From NCBI GenBank assembly GCA_963971225.1, contig OZ020269.1, positions 26,031,283 to 26,095,282 on the forward strand: a stretch of 64,000 nt of DNA, read 5' to 3'. Positions 34,720-45,941 of the stretch are shown piece after piece. Position numbers and translations under genes: made by a program. The notes beneath the pieces are model-generated. The model was not told the origin of the DNA. It was given only the letters and a program-made list of their open reading frames with translations, and did no database searches. Each line of letters opens with the position of its first letter. Positions within the stretch are counted from its first letter, which is position 1. The stretch is from Melieria omissa (taxonomy: Eukaryota; Arthropoda; Insecta; Diptera; Ulidiidae).

Positions 34720-36000
34720 TTCTTTTTTTAGCGTATTTCGAATCATACTCAAGTTCTCATTGCTCTCTGTTGTGATCCAACGTATTCATCGCTGACCTGC
34801 GGCATCTTCCAATCACTAAACAAAATCCACTAAAACTTGACGTCACATTGCACCGCTTCGAGCGGCGCTGTCCATTCATCATGTCGCCGGTGACACGAAG
34901 AGCGATAAAAAATCACTTTGAAAAATGCGCCGCATCGCATCACAACAACACACCGGCACGCACAACAATTGCACTTGTTTCGAAGTGCGTGCGGACCACC
35001 CAAAATGCTGTCCGGCTGAGCTGCTGAGCTGCTGTAATCACCCACAATCTCTCGGCATAATGTCGGTCAGTTAACAAAAACATAAAAAGTCAATAAAATT
35101 GCCTTTGACAATTTGTTATTGTCTTGTTTTTCTTATTGTTGTTGTCGTAGTTATTGGCTGTTGTTATTGGTTGTTGTTGTTTTACTTTCATTTTGCACTC
35201 GTTTCATGTTTTAAGAAATGCCGACGCAATTGTTGTGACAGCTACGAACAGCAACAACTACTACCAAAGACAAGAAGAACAGCGCAAGGAGCAAGAAGGA
35301 CATGTGAGAAAAAGGCTGCACAGCCGCAGAGACTAACAACAGCAATAACACCAACAAGCAAATACAAAAGCAAAACTGACAAGATCACAATTAATGGGCA
35401 CCCAAGCAGTCGGACTGCTGGCGAGTTTGCGGCCACACTCCACACGGCTGCGTCTGCGCTAAGGAGTCGCAGTTCAGTCGAAGTCGAAGTCGCAGTCGGC
35501 TAATGCAATAAATGGCTGCGCTTATTCTTATTATGACGGCACATGTTTTGATTGTTGTTGCCTCTCGCTATGGCTAAATGCTGTCCAAATGTTTTGGATT
35601 ATGTTGCAACAACAATGACAACAACAACAACCACACCATCACAACAATGGCCAAGTGTGCGCGCAATAGAAAATGCGGAAAAAGTGCAACCAATGCGAGC
35701 GAACAGGTCTTCCTTCGGCAGTTCGGCCACACAACAAAGAAGAAGAACATTAAGAAGAAGAAGACCAGGAGGAAGCAACAGTTGTGGCGACTGTGGCCAT
35801 GGCCCAAGGAAACAACACTGTCGGCTAAATGAATTGGATCAAAGCAGCTGTGGGATGCCGGTCGAACAATACGAAAAAGGCACCCAGTCATGATCTATGG
35901 AAGGTGCAGATCTCTCAGTCTATCATAGCCGACACAAAATAAAGGGAAAATTCTTTAATGTGTTTTTATCGGGCCGTTTTTTTATTGTACGAGTGGTGTT
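34720..36000. other. GC-richer island, possible regulatory DNA
   Basis: TTG/CAA runs (35138-35185, 35605-35650), AAGAAGAAG run near 35740-35770 and a GTCGAAGTCGAAGTCGCAGT repeat near 35475. Overlapping frames of 105-134 codons on both strands arise from these runs. No protein family recognised. Confidence 0.35.
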
Positions 36001-36430
36001 GCTGTTGTTTTGTGTTGGTTCATTTTTGGTCGATTTATGTGTTTCGGTATAAGAAATTGTAGGCTGTAATGTTGTGACATGAAAAATGAGTTCAGTTTGT
36101 GTTTTTTGCTGTTCTTATTGGTGTTGTTATTGTATTCTTTCTACAGTGCAGCTCATTTTGTATTGTCGTAGCCAATGGTTTTCGGTTGGTTGGTGTGTTG
36201 GTAGTGTTTTAATGTTATTAGGGCGTGTTTTTTTTTCTCTAATCTTATATGGGCACCTAAAGTGTTGTTGGTTGGGCTACAGGCAAAGTATTAAAATAGA
36301 AAAATGGCCGCAGGTGCCGAGGAACAGCAGAATAGATGAGAGTTGAAAAATTTGAAAAAGGGAAGTGTAACTTGATATGGAAAATTTGGTATGGGACCAA
36401 ATTAGAATATATAAAGTGTTGAAGCAAATG
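36001..36430. other. unassigned T/G-rich segment
   Basis: TTG-rich, with a short plus frame 36086-36346 that has no known domain. Confidence 0.3.
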
Positions 36431-36743
36431 TTGCATGAAATTAAAGGCTTTATTTGGCAAAGTTAGAAGAATTCGATTCAAGTCAAATTTTCACCATTCT
36501 GCTGGATAACTTGTTGTAATTTTGTGCTGAAAATTGTGATTCGTTTGATGCTCTTCATTCCATTATGAAGATGCTTTTCTCATAGAAGCTATTGTAACTG
36601 TCTCTCGTAACAATTGGACACCAACCAGGACACCAACAGGTGGTTATCACTTGTTGCCAGGTCCGGACTATTAGCTGGATGCATAAAAACCTTCGATCCA
36701 AACTTTCAGAGCTTTGGATGACTCACTATGGATGTGTGTGGTC
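36431..36743 (-). pseudogene. mariner transposase remnant B, C-terminal half
   Basis: Homologous to mariner A. CATGAAATT...TTATTTGGCAAAGTTAGAA matches 18137, and TTGCCAGGTCCGGACTAT...GAGTCACTATGGATGTGTG-like sequence matches 18495. On the minus strand it reads HTSIVSHPKL and MHPANSPDLATSDNH, the region holding the third catalytic Asp. The N-terminal side continues at 38452 after a 1.7-kb insertion, so one mariner copy has been cut in two by a younger element. Confidence 0.75.
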
Positions 36744-36875
36744 CACAGGGGATGGGTTTTAGGGTTTAACCCCCCCGAAATATAATTAAGTTAGTACAAA
36801 AATTTAATTTATAACCGTCGCATATACAAGTACAAGTCGCATGTATATTCAATCATCAATATTAAATCATCAATA

Positions 36876-37708
36876 ACACATCGGCTGATAAGTCCCCGGT
36901 CTGACCCATTGTAAGCGCTGCAAACCGAGAAATAATATTTTTTATTTACCTTCAAAAGGTACTTTTAAATATTTCATTACGATGTGACAGTTAATTCAAA
37001 AGTAACAATTGTTTTAGTAAAGCAACTTTACTCCTGTTCAGAACAAGGAAAAAAAAGAATTTCGTGTTTTCATAAAACTTGTTTGCTTTTTGATCGAAAA
37101 AAACACCATTGAGACAAAATCGACCATTATTGATTGGTTTACTCAATTTAAATAGTCGTACGAACACCAATGATGCGCTGCGTTGTGGGCGGCCAATTGA
37201 GGTGGTTACACCGGAAAACGGTAACAAAAAGTCCACAAAATTGTTTTGGAAAACCGTAAAGCGAAATTGCAGGAGATAGCTGATACTATCAAAATATCAA
37301 TGGAGCATACGGATTTTATTTTGCATTACATTTGTCCATGAGGCAGCTGTTTCCAAAATGTGTGCCGCGTTTGCCAACAAATAAGGCAATGCACCGTGCC
37401 AGAAGTCTCTCGCTACGATGGCAAAATTGCACGACCTAAAGTTCGAATTACTTTTGAACCCACCCTATTCTCTAGACTTGGCTCCCAGTGAACTTTATCT
37501 GTTCGAAGACTTAAAAGAAATGCACGCAGGAAAGAAATTTTGCTCAAATGAGGACGTAAGTCGTTTTACAAGAAAGTTGTCGAAATATTAGAGAAGTGCC
37601 GGAATGAATGTATCGCTCTTGAAGGAAATCATGTTGATGAATAAAATTGAATTTCTCAAAAAAAGTTTTGTTTTCTGCCTTAGACCGGGGACTTATCAGC
37701 CGATGTGT
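36876..37708 (+). mobile_element. irritans-type mariner, internally deleted, nested
   Basis: Near-perfect inverted ends ACACATCGGCTGATAAGTCC at 36876 and its complement ending at 37708, each flanked by TA (36874-36875 and 37709-37710). At 833 bp it is shorter than the usual 1.3 kb. It sits inside the hAT-like element, which itself sits inside mariner B, so it is the youngest of three layers. Confidence 0.85.
37054..37674 (+). pseudogene. irritans-type mariner transposase, broken
   Basis: Frame from about 37054: KEFRVFIKLVCFLIEKNTIE and then STIIDWFTQFK, the N-terminal helix-turn-helix typical of the irritans (Himar1-like) branch, ending at a stop at 37153. A shifted frame gives NTNDALRCGRPIEVVTPEN (GRP linker) and LQEIADTIKIS (second helix-turn-helix) to about 37330. 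The catalytic core with its first two Asp residues is largely deleted. The C-terminal part resumes with LLNPPYSPDLAPSELYLFED near 37450-37510 (third acidic region; the family usually has SD where this copy has SE) and ends ECIALEGNHVDE near 37605-37640. Confidence 0.8.
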
Positions 37709-38451
37709 TAACACTACGCGACTCAAAAAAATAAAAGAGTGTTCTAGACTAACTTTGGGCCGCTGAAGACGAAACTGAAGATAACAAAAATTTTTTTTAA
37801 AAGCGTTTTCGAAAAATAATTTTTCCCTGTTGTTTCAGTTGTGAGCACATATCTTGTAAACGAATCACCCGACTAACACAAGCTGTCCGTCGGTCAGAAG
37901 ATAATACCTTTCCAGAGATATACAAATTGTCCAAATCAGATGAGATTTGGAGAAATTACTGACGGTTAAAGTTGTAAAAAAGTGAATTTTTCGACCATTT
38001 TCAAAAATCATAAATTTCGAATGTTTTTGTTTCATAGATAAAATAAAAAAGCGTGAAACTAGTAGAGCTAATTTATAGTAACTTGGCATAGTCAGTTTTT
38101 CATTTTCTGACCCAAAGTCCCTTTCAAAGGACCAAAATCCCTTTTAAAGGACTTTAAAATTCTAAGGACATACACATTTCATTCACATTCATAATTTTTT
38201 TAAAATTTGTGACTATCAAATAAAATAAAATATGGGTATCAAATGAAAGAGAAAAATTTTCTCCTTTTAACTAAATTTTTTATTCTGAACTTTCAGGACC
38301 AAAATCTGTAAAGGGGGCCAAACATAGGTACAGGTTTTTGATCAATATGTAGATTCATACAACTACATTTTATTCTGTTTCAAAGTTCTCCAAAAAAATT
38401 ACACAACCCCTCCCCCCGCCCTCCCGAAACATAATCCTGCGTGTGCCACTG

Positions 38452-38560
38452 GTTCGGTCTGAAAGTTTTCTTATGGAAGACAATTCCTCTCCTATTAGCC
38501 AAAGCTACCTGCTTCTGGACAATTGCTTTCATCAGACGGTGAACAGTGTTGCGAGTTCAT
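38452..38560 (-). pseudogene. mariner remnant B, continuation beyond the insertion
   Basis: On the minus strand it reads HRLMKAIVQKQVALANRRGI and VFHKKTF, which precedes the HTSIV block found at 36743 in mariner proteins. With mariner A as guide, the two halves abut at the hAT-like insertion site. Similarity fades beyond about 38560. Confidence 0.75.
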
Positions 38561-38782
38561 ATAGCGGAGTGAAAAAATAGAAAGAGTGGTCGTATATAAA
38601 TGAAGTTATTGTAGCTATTGTAGAAATAAAAAACTAGCTGTGCAATTTCATTGAAATAGCATCAAAACTTCGACCACCTCCTATGCAACAGGATTTGAAT
38701 GAACTTATTTATTCTTACTCTTCTTAATTTATTCTTAATTATTCTTAATTTTTGAACTTGAGTATCAGTTCTTAATAAAAAT
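38561..38782. other. unassigned AT-rich segment
   Basis: Tandem ATTCTTAATTT words near 38710-38755. No gene. Confidence 0.35.
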
Positions 38783-38784
38783 TA

Positions 38785-39537
38785 TCAGGTGTACAACTTT
38801 GCTTCCGCCGTTTTTTTTTTCAAAATTAAAAGCTTTATTGCGAAAAAGTGCTTACAGATGTATTATTCAAAGTATTGTCCGTCGCTAGCGACAACTTTCT
38901 CCCATCTTTCCGGCAATTTTCGGATCCCGGCTCGAAAAAAGAAGTCCTCTTTTGACGCTATCCATGAAGCAATCCATTTTTCCAATTCTTCGAAGGATTG
39001 AAAATGTTGATCTGCCAGGCCGTGTGCCATCGAACGGAATAGGTGGAAGTCAGAAGGGGCGACATCTGGGGAATACGGCGGGTGGGGCAAGACTTCCCAT
39101 TTCAGCGTTTCCAGGTACTTTTTGACCACTTTTGCGACGTGAGGCCGAGCATTGTCGTGTTGGAGGATGACTCACCATTTTCACTCACCACGAAATCACC
39201 ATTTTTAAAACGTTGAAACCACTCCCGACACGTTCTTTCACTCAAAGCAGCATCACCGTAAGTTTCTGAGAGCATTCCATGCGCTTCAGCTGCATTTTTT
39301 TTCGAATTGTAACAGAAAAGTAAAACTTCCCGCAAATGGCGAGAATTGGGCACATAAACGGACATTTTCGAGCGTGAATAATACGAAAACAAGAACAACT
39401 GTCACTGAAACGGCGATGACAATTCGTTAGGCACTGTCCACACTCACTTTAAAGGCATTACCATCTATGTATTTCAACCAGCCTCAGCCGGTACAGCCAC
39501 CTATCGGAAAACGGCGGAAGCAAAGTTGTACACCTGA
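38785..39537 (-). mobile_element. mariner family C, copy 1, internally deleted
   Basis: 753 bp with 30-bp inverted ends (TCAGGTGTACAACTTTGCTT...) flanked by TA at 38783-38784 and 39538-39539. About 90% identical by eye to the copy at 60272-60992. Only transposase N- and C-terminal parts remain, so it is non-autonomous. The ends look intact and could still be mobilised by a full-length relative. Confidence 0.95.
38863..39365 (-). pseudogene. mariner C copy 1 transposase, central deletion
   Basis: The natural start is the ATG at 39365 (MSVYVPNSRHLREV), giving the N-terminal helix-turn-helix up to CREWFQRFKNGDF. A deletion then removes the second helix-turn-helix and most of the DDD catalytic core, including the first Asp. 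The C-terminal part resumes out of frame at the HDNARPH block (second Asp) and runs VVKKYLETLKWEV, LPHPPYSPDVAPSDFHLF (third Asp) and finally LPERWEKVVASDGQYFE with a stop at 38863. The two open frames overlap by about 28 bp out of register, so no fusion protein is made. The junction (39170-39192) carries about 20 bp of filler including a repeat of AAAATGGTGA. Confidence 0.9.
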
Positions 39538-39539
39538 TA

Positions 39540-40930
39540 ATTTTTCAAAAACTTAAAATTTCAAAAATTTCAAATTCTTTCAATCATCACATGCAACATT
39601 TTCATTGCCTCAGCAAACGTTTGTCATCTGCTTAGCTAAAATTCAAAGCAACATACGACATTACATTTCGCAGACGTCTTATCCTTAATCCAGTTAACTG
39701 GTCATTAAACGTCGTTAGGCCAACGACAACGTGCTTTCACCGACCATGCCAGACGTTGCGGTCGTGCTGCCCTTTTGCCAGTGCGCAGTGTTGCACCAAC
39801 AGCAAATTTGTTAAAACGTTTCGTTGTTGGTTGGTTGGGTGCTTTTCGCTGGTTGCCTCGTGGTGTGCTGGCAATTAATCAGACCCGTTGTTAGCCACGT
39901 TAGACCCTTTGCAACCGACACAACAACCGTCCAGAAATCGCAGTCAACGAATTACAGTCGGCGCTGCGCTCGCATTTTGACAGCAACGGCGTGAATTATT
40001 GCACCAAGCAATGCGCACAACCGCACCAACGACACCGAAATGCCAACAAATAACCGATGGATGCCCGCCGAAAATGTGTTGCAATAAGCAGCGCGCTGAT
40101 AAAACATTGTCCTTAGTGTTGTTGTTGTTGTGTATTTTTTGAAAAATGCAATCATAATTGCAACAGCAACAAGCAGCAACTGACAGCGCGCATTCGTTAG
40201 CTGCTTGGCTGATTCACTGTTGGCGATTTTCAATCACGTTTCCAACGGCAAATGATTTCGTAAAGCGAAATGCGCTGCGCCGCACACCGGCAGGCAACGC
40301 GTTCGTCATGAGAAGTCATTTATTAGCTGCGGCAAGCAGCAGGACTGCAACAACAACAACAACAACAACAACAGATACTCATTACATTAATGCAAATTGA
40401 AAAGTTTTGCGAGTGCTCACTGGCTACGCCGACTGGACCCCCCCACAAAAAAAACAAAAAAGCACAGCAACAACAAATCAATGCCGTCCGCTGCGATGCG
40501 TACGGCGCGATATGCGCGCAAAATTGTTGCTGCGCCGCAGGCTGCAATAAAACACGTTCCGATTGTTAATTTTTCTTTAAGAAAAAAAGCTTTACTACTC
40601 GGCCCACTTGGCCGCCCCCTGTGCCGTGGTCGGCGGTCGACGTTCGGCGATTGTGGCAATTGCGCTCATGATAAATGGTAATGGCCGCGGCGCGTACGAT
40701 TTCGCGCTACGTGCCGGCCGGTGCTGAGGTGAGAATTTGCAAATTGCTGAAAGTGTTGTGCGCTCAAATATTACATCAATATTTATATGAAGTCATTTCC
40801 TTCAAACACACACACACACATACACATACGCACACAATTAATGATGGCATAGTTGAGTGGTTGAAAGCTTTCACATGTTGCGCATCGATCGATGATCAAT
40901 TATCGATTTGAAGAAAAAATTGCTAATGCC
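39540..40930. other. GC-richer island, possible regulatory DNA
   Basis: CAA/TTG runs (40115-40132, 40350-40373), CA run (40806-40822), CpG-rich stretches near 40490-40740. Overlapping 70-95-codon frames on both strands; no known domains. Candidate regulatory or exon-bearing DNA. Confidence 0.35.
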
Positions 40931-41014
40931 AATTGCTGAAACTGTGGACATGCATTGTGATGATTAACAATTTCAACATTTTTCAAGATCAAAAATTTTT
41001 CGCAAAAAAATTAA

Positions 41015-41070
41015 ATTTTTCCGCCCGAATGTTAACAAAGCAGATGAAATTTAAAAGTTTGATAAATGAA
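41015..41070 (+). repeat. left copy of direct repeat flanking a pentamer array
   Basis: ACAAAGCAGATGAAATTTAAA here matches TCAAAGCAGATGAAATTTCA at about 41850-41871 on the other side of the array, and the preceding TTAAATTTTTCC is also shared. Confidence 0.65.
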
Positions 41071-41079
41071 ATGAAATGA

Positions 41080-41805
41080 ATTAAATTAAATTTTATTTTA
41101 TTTTATTTTATTTTATTTTTTTTATATTACTTTATTTTATTTAATTTTATTGATTTTTGTTTTATTTTATTTTTTTTATTTTATTTATTTTTTATTTTTA
41201 TTTTGATTTATTTTATTTTATTTTATTTTATTTTATTTTATTTTATTTTATTTTATTTTATTTTATTTTATTTTATTTTATTTTATTTTATTTTATTTTA
41301 TTTTATTTTACCTTATTTTATTTTATTCTATTTGATTTTATTATATTTTATTTTATTTTATTTTATTTTATTTTATTTTATTTTATTTTATTTTATTTTA
41401 TTTTATTTTATTTTATTTTATTTTATTTTATTTTATTTTATTTTATTTTATTTTATTTTATTTTATTTTATTTTATTTTATTTTATTTTATTTTATTTTA
41501 TTTTATTTTATTTGATTTGATTTGATTTGATTTGATTTGATTTTATTTTATTTTATTTTATTTTATTTTATTTTATTTTATTGTTTTATTTTATTTTATA
41601 TTTTATTTAACTTAATTTTTTTATTTTATTTTATTTTATTTTATTTTATTTTATTTTATTTTATTTTATTTTATTTTATTTTATTTTATTTATTTATTTT
41701 ATTTTTATTTTTATTTTTATTTGTTTTACTAGTTTTATTTTATTGTTTTTATTTTATTTTATTTTATTTTATTTTATTTTATTTTATTTTATTTTATTTT
41801 TAATT
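41080..41805. repeat. (TTTTA)n pentamer array
   Basis: About 720 bp, almost pure TTTTA between 41210 and 41510, then a TTTGA sub-array (41511-41540), then TTTTA with TTTTTA hexamer variants near 41700. Open frames of 88-122 codons are array translations only. Confidence 0.95.
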
Positions 41806-41999
41806 TAATAATAAAAATATTAAATTTTCCTTTCGTTCATCCGAAAGCTTTCAAAGCAGATGAAATTTCAAAGTGCTTAGATCATACGATAAAACTATAA
41901 CTTTCCCATTTTGCATGAAACATTAAAAATTTTTGGAAAAGCCAAATCTCCATAAAAATTAAAGTGAAACAACGAAATCAAATCTAAGTTCCTGATGGA
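41806..41999. other. right flank of the array, with the second direct-repeat copy
   Basis: Holds the matching repeat at about 41819-41875 and otherwise unique AT-rich DNA. Confidence 0.5.
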
Positions 42000-42960
42000 A
42001 ATCTGAGCTTTCAGTCTGCACTTCAACCAGACGCTGAACCAGTTAGAACCCAAAGAGTCTTCTACAGCTTCTACAGCAGCTTAAATAACCACAATCACAC
42101 ATGCCAAACACAGCCGAACAGGTACCCGAAATGTCACAATCCTTTTGCTGCAACCACACCACACCAAAGCGAACCAAATCGAACCGCACTTAGCGTCGCA
42201 TTATCGCGTCGCGCATAACGATCGCAATAAACCATTCGACCTTCATCACTGCGATCGAGTGACAATTTTCCACTGGGCAGCGACCACAAAAACGACAACA
42301 ACATCAACAATCACATAGTAACCAACCACATACTATAAACAACAATACAATAAATTCACTTCAAACACACAACAGCAGCAACAGCCACTGCCACCACAAC
42401 AACAACAATAATAACAATAAGTAAGCACAATAAACAGACGAACGTTGTTTGTGTGCGACGACACTTTCCTTGCTTTTGCGCGCCTTGACAGCGACACCAA
42501 CAACAGCAAGAAGCCGCTTGTTGTGGCCGCTGCTGCTGCTGTTGTTGATGCTATCAACGCGCGGCGCATTGAATTACGCCCAAAATGAAATGCACACCGC
42601 CACCGCTGCCGCTGCCGACCAACGTTGACGGCAATCGGCCGACACGCAGCAGTCGCGCATTTATCGGAATCAGAACCTTTTAAATGCTCATTTAGGGAGA
42701 TTTACAATGTACGCCGGTCACTTACAACCAACCGTGCAACAACGCACACCAACAACTGTCGCACCTCAACGGTGGCCTGTTTGGCTGGTTGCTCGGTTGG
42801 TTGGTCGGTTGGTTGGTTGGTTGGTTGGCTGGTGCGCAGCGTTGGCAGCCGTTGATGGAATTTAACGCGTTGTACGCATTTGCGGTGTCGTAAGGATTTA
42901 AGCGGCTGATAAGACCGACTGGCGCTGCCGCTTGAAAGGCCCAATGGCATTAATTTTCCA
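42000..42960. other. GC-richer island, possible regulatory DNA
   Basis: CAACAACA runs (42370-42420), a GGTTGGTT run (42780-42835, source of the open frames there), and ACGATCGC near 42216 shared with the 28.3-kb block. No gene recognised. Confidence 0.35.
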
Positions 42961-43240
42961 AAAGCATGAGAGTCTTGCAGGGAAAGGGGAACACAGAATG
43001 GAAAAATGCTATAGCAACTAATTTGTAAGGATTCTTAGGCGGTTTTTCAGAATGTTAAAGGCAGCAGGAAACAGCTTAGAAAAGAGTGAAAATGAATTTG
43101 AATTTGATTTGACGAAAATGTGTTGTTGCTTTAGAGATATCAGGTTTTAAATGGAACCTGACCTGTGACAAGCCAATAAAAAATCTCAAATGCAACATTT
43201 CTAATCATCTCAACACTTTCGAAGGTAAATGATTTGATGG
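42961..43240. other. unassigned segment
   Basis: No recognisable content. Confidence 0.3.
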
Positions 43241-43244
43241 ACAC

Positions 43245-43352
43245 ATTTTATTTTATTTTTATTTTATTTTATTTTTATTTTTATTTTATTTTATTTTATT
43301 TTATTTTATTTTATTTTATTTTATTTTATTTTATTTTATTTTATTTTATTTT
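43245..43352. repeat. (TTTTA)n pentamer array, short
   Basis: About 105 bp of TTTTA units with TTTTTA variants at the left. Confidence 0.9.
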
Positions 43353-43539
43353 GTTCTCACGAATTTTGAAATTCTGATACTTCATCGTTGGATAACAATT
43401 TCAGTTGTAGATTTCAGTAAAATATAATTTTTAAAGTATATACTGAGCGTTTATGTTGTTTGATGAAAATAGTTACGAATTGTACTAACCTACCTTTTAC
43501 TATTTTACCGAAAAACCACAGATTTTTAATTTATTTTTA

Positions 43540-44640
43540 TTTATTTTCACCTGTTATTGTGCTCGAATGCTGCCTACTGCCAACTGTCAAATTATCAGCA
43601 CAGCGCTGTCCAATTAGATGAACTCCAACGGCAACTCAACGCCTAACAATCCTTACAACCAATGCTAAAAAATTCAACTTTTCCTCAGTTCTCAAGCAGA
43701 AAGTAAAAAGTGGCAGGACACGGCATCCTTGTTATCCGATGCGGCTCAGAACAAACGCATAGATTGGATTGTTTTGACAGGAAGGCGACCGCATTTAACT
43801 CCACACCCAACAACTCCGGGCCACACACACACACAGATTCCACTCGGCCCGAAACTCTCGAACGCCAACTGAAAATCAATTGAACTGCACCGATCGACGG
43901 CGTCTGTTGTGCAGCCGCCACCGTCGCCGTCGCCGCCTTTGACTTGAACCGAAACCAATCATTGTTGGGCCAACAGTCACACGGCGCACAGGACGCCTTC
44001 GGTCTGTAGAGTCGTGTCCTGCTGTGCGCCACAAGAGCGACGAACTGTTGTCTTACCTGCTGGTGACTATTTGTAAACAACAAATAGCTGCTTGCTAATG
44101 ACTCTCAAAGTGCAACAACAACTACAAAAACAACAAAAATTACATATAAGACGGCGAAAACAAAACACATGTTGCCAGCAATGGCCCAACAAAAACTTTA
44201 CATATCCTTGCAGTGCAATTTGCTGCGCTGCGTCGAGTCGATTTGAGTCGAGTCGACTGCAGGCAGTCGTTCAGTTGCGGCGCGCTTCTTCAGGTGTGAG
44301 CATCTCGGAATCGCCAATTTTGCGGTTGATCTGTAAAAGTGCGGCCGGTTGCGTGTTGCGACTGCGCTCGCCACCGCTGGACGAACTGTCGAGCTGTCAT
44401 TGTTTAAGGCCAACTTTGGCTAAATTAAATTTTTTGCGGTTGATTTCATGTGGCGTGTGACGAAGTCTGGCTGAGATTTTAGTTTGGTTCTTTTCGCTGT
44501 CGGCGGCAATTTTGTACGCCGCCGCAACTTGGTTTCCTTTTTGGGTTAACGTTTTTTTTCATGCTGCTTGCGGGATTGTTGAAATGTTTGCGGTTTTCTA
44601 ATGTTGACATGGCATTCGATTGGCAGTTTTAACATTTCAG
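43540..44640. other. GC-richer island, possible regulatory DNA
   Basis: Contains CACACACACA (43820), GCCGCCACCGTCGCCGTCGCCG (about 43914) and a GAGTCGATTTGAGTCGAGTCGA repeat (about 44233). Frames of 120-132 codons on both strands overlap and have no known domain. Confidence 0.35.
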
Positions 44641-44904
44641 TCATGTGGCAGTATGGTAGTGGGTGTTGTGGTGCGGATTGAATAGAATTTTAATATCAAA
44701 ATTATCTGACCTAATGTAATAGTGGAGTCTTATGGAAACGTCCACTTGGTTAATGGAAACTTTATAACTCAGATTTTTGACGTTTTTTGTGCAGCCAAAG
44801 GGTATTGAATGCAGATAAACTATGAGCTTCATAGTTTGAATTGGCTTAAACAATTTTCATTAGTTTAAATTCATATGATAAATGCAGCTTTGCCAGATAC
44901 CTGA

Positions 44905-45200
44905 AACTTTTTCCGAATTCTTAAAAAAACTGAAATTTCTTCCCAAAAATAAAAAAAATTCCTACATGTTTTTGGATTTTTTTTTTTTGTCATAATAAAC
45001 TAAACTTTTTCCCAAATCTTAAAAAAACTGAAATTTCTTCCCAAAAATTTAAAAATTCTCCAATAGTTTTTTAAATATTTTGTGTCATAATAATCTAAAC
45101 TTTTACTTAAATCTTAAAAAAACTGAAATTTCTTACCGAAAATTCAAAAAATCTCATAATTTTTTTTTATTATTTTTAGTTGTAATAATCTAAGGAATAA
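44905..45200. repeat. three-copy tandem repeat, about 97-bp period
   Basis: CTTAAAAAAACTGAAATTTCTT occurs at about 44920, 45018 and 45112, each preceded by TAAACTTTTTCCCAAAT-like and followed by TCATAATAATCTAA-like words. Confidence 0.85.
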
Positions 45201-45939
45201 AACTTTCCATAAAAAAAAAATTATTCAGTTTTTTATTGAAGCTTTCATTCAGCTTCAGCTTAACAAACAAAACATATTAAAAATGAGATCGGGGTGAAAT
45301 TCTCTTCTGTTAAATTTCTTCATTCATTGCATATATTATACATATACTTTAAGGCATACAATTTTATCAAATTAAATTATGTACTTTAGCTTTCAATAAT
45401 CAAGGCTCCATTACCACTGCCACTAATGATGTCCAAAGTATCATCATCGAAATCTCCTAAGCAATTCTTCCTCCAAAACATTATCCTAAAAGGCCAACAA
45501 GAATCTCATAAATCTAGGAGAAAACCTCCTGATCTGACAACACTGGGTAAATGGACAATCAAGTTTTGACGAAAAATTTTGCATATTGAAAAAATGCCAG
45601 ATAAGGTAACCCCAATCACGAGAAACGAAACATCTCAATCGATTTTGAGCTTTCTCGATCTAGTTGATAGTATTGATATAGAATACCAAAAGCAACTATT
45701 AGATTGTCTGTCGGAAGTTATACCAGGAGCTGTATGAGGAATGACAAATTGAGATAGGTACAAGTGGCTGCTCTAAGACGGAGCCCACATAGGTTCCAAA
45801 ATATCATTGTAATACCACAAACAGTCGAGCTTAAAAAAATGATCAATTTTCTTTATTTTACTGTACAAAAAAAGAAAGAGACAGGAACAATCCGTTTGGA
45901 ATATCTAAGTTATTAGTTAAAAGTTCAAAAAAAAAGTTA
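45201..45939. other. unassigned AT-rich segment
   Basis: No gene, element or repeat recognised. Confidence 0.3.
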
Positions 45940-45941
45940 TA

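Larger units (their letters stand above)
36744..38451. mobile_element. 1.7-kb hAT-like insertion splitting mariner B
   Basis: The right end, reverse complement CAGTGGCACACGCAGGATTA, matches the solo end at 10963; the left end is CAGGGGATGGG followed by AACCCCCCCGAAAT. Flanks GTGTGGTC (36736-36743) and GTTCGGTC (38452-38459) agree at 6 of 8 positions, as expected for a decayed 8-bp hAT target duplication. The interior includes repeat R2 (38060-38340) and a nested irritans-type mariner. No hAT transposase is recognisable. Confidence 0.6.
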
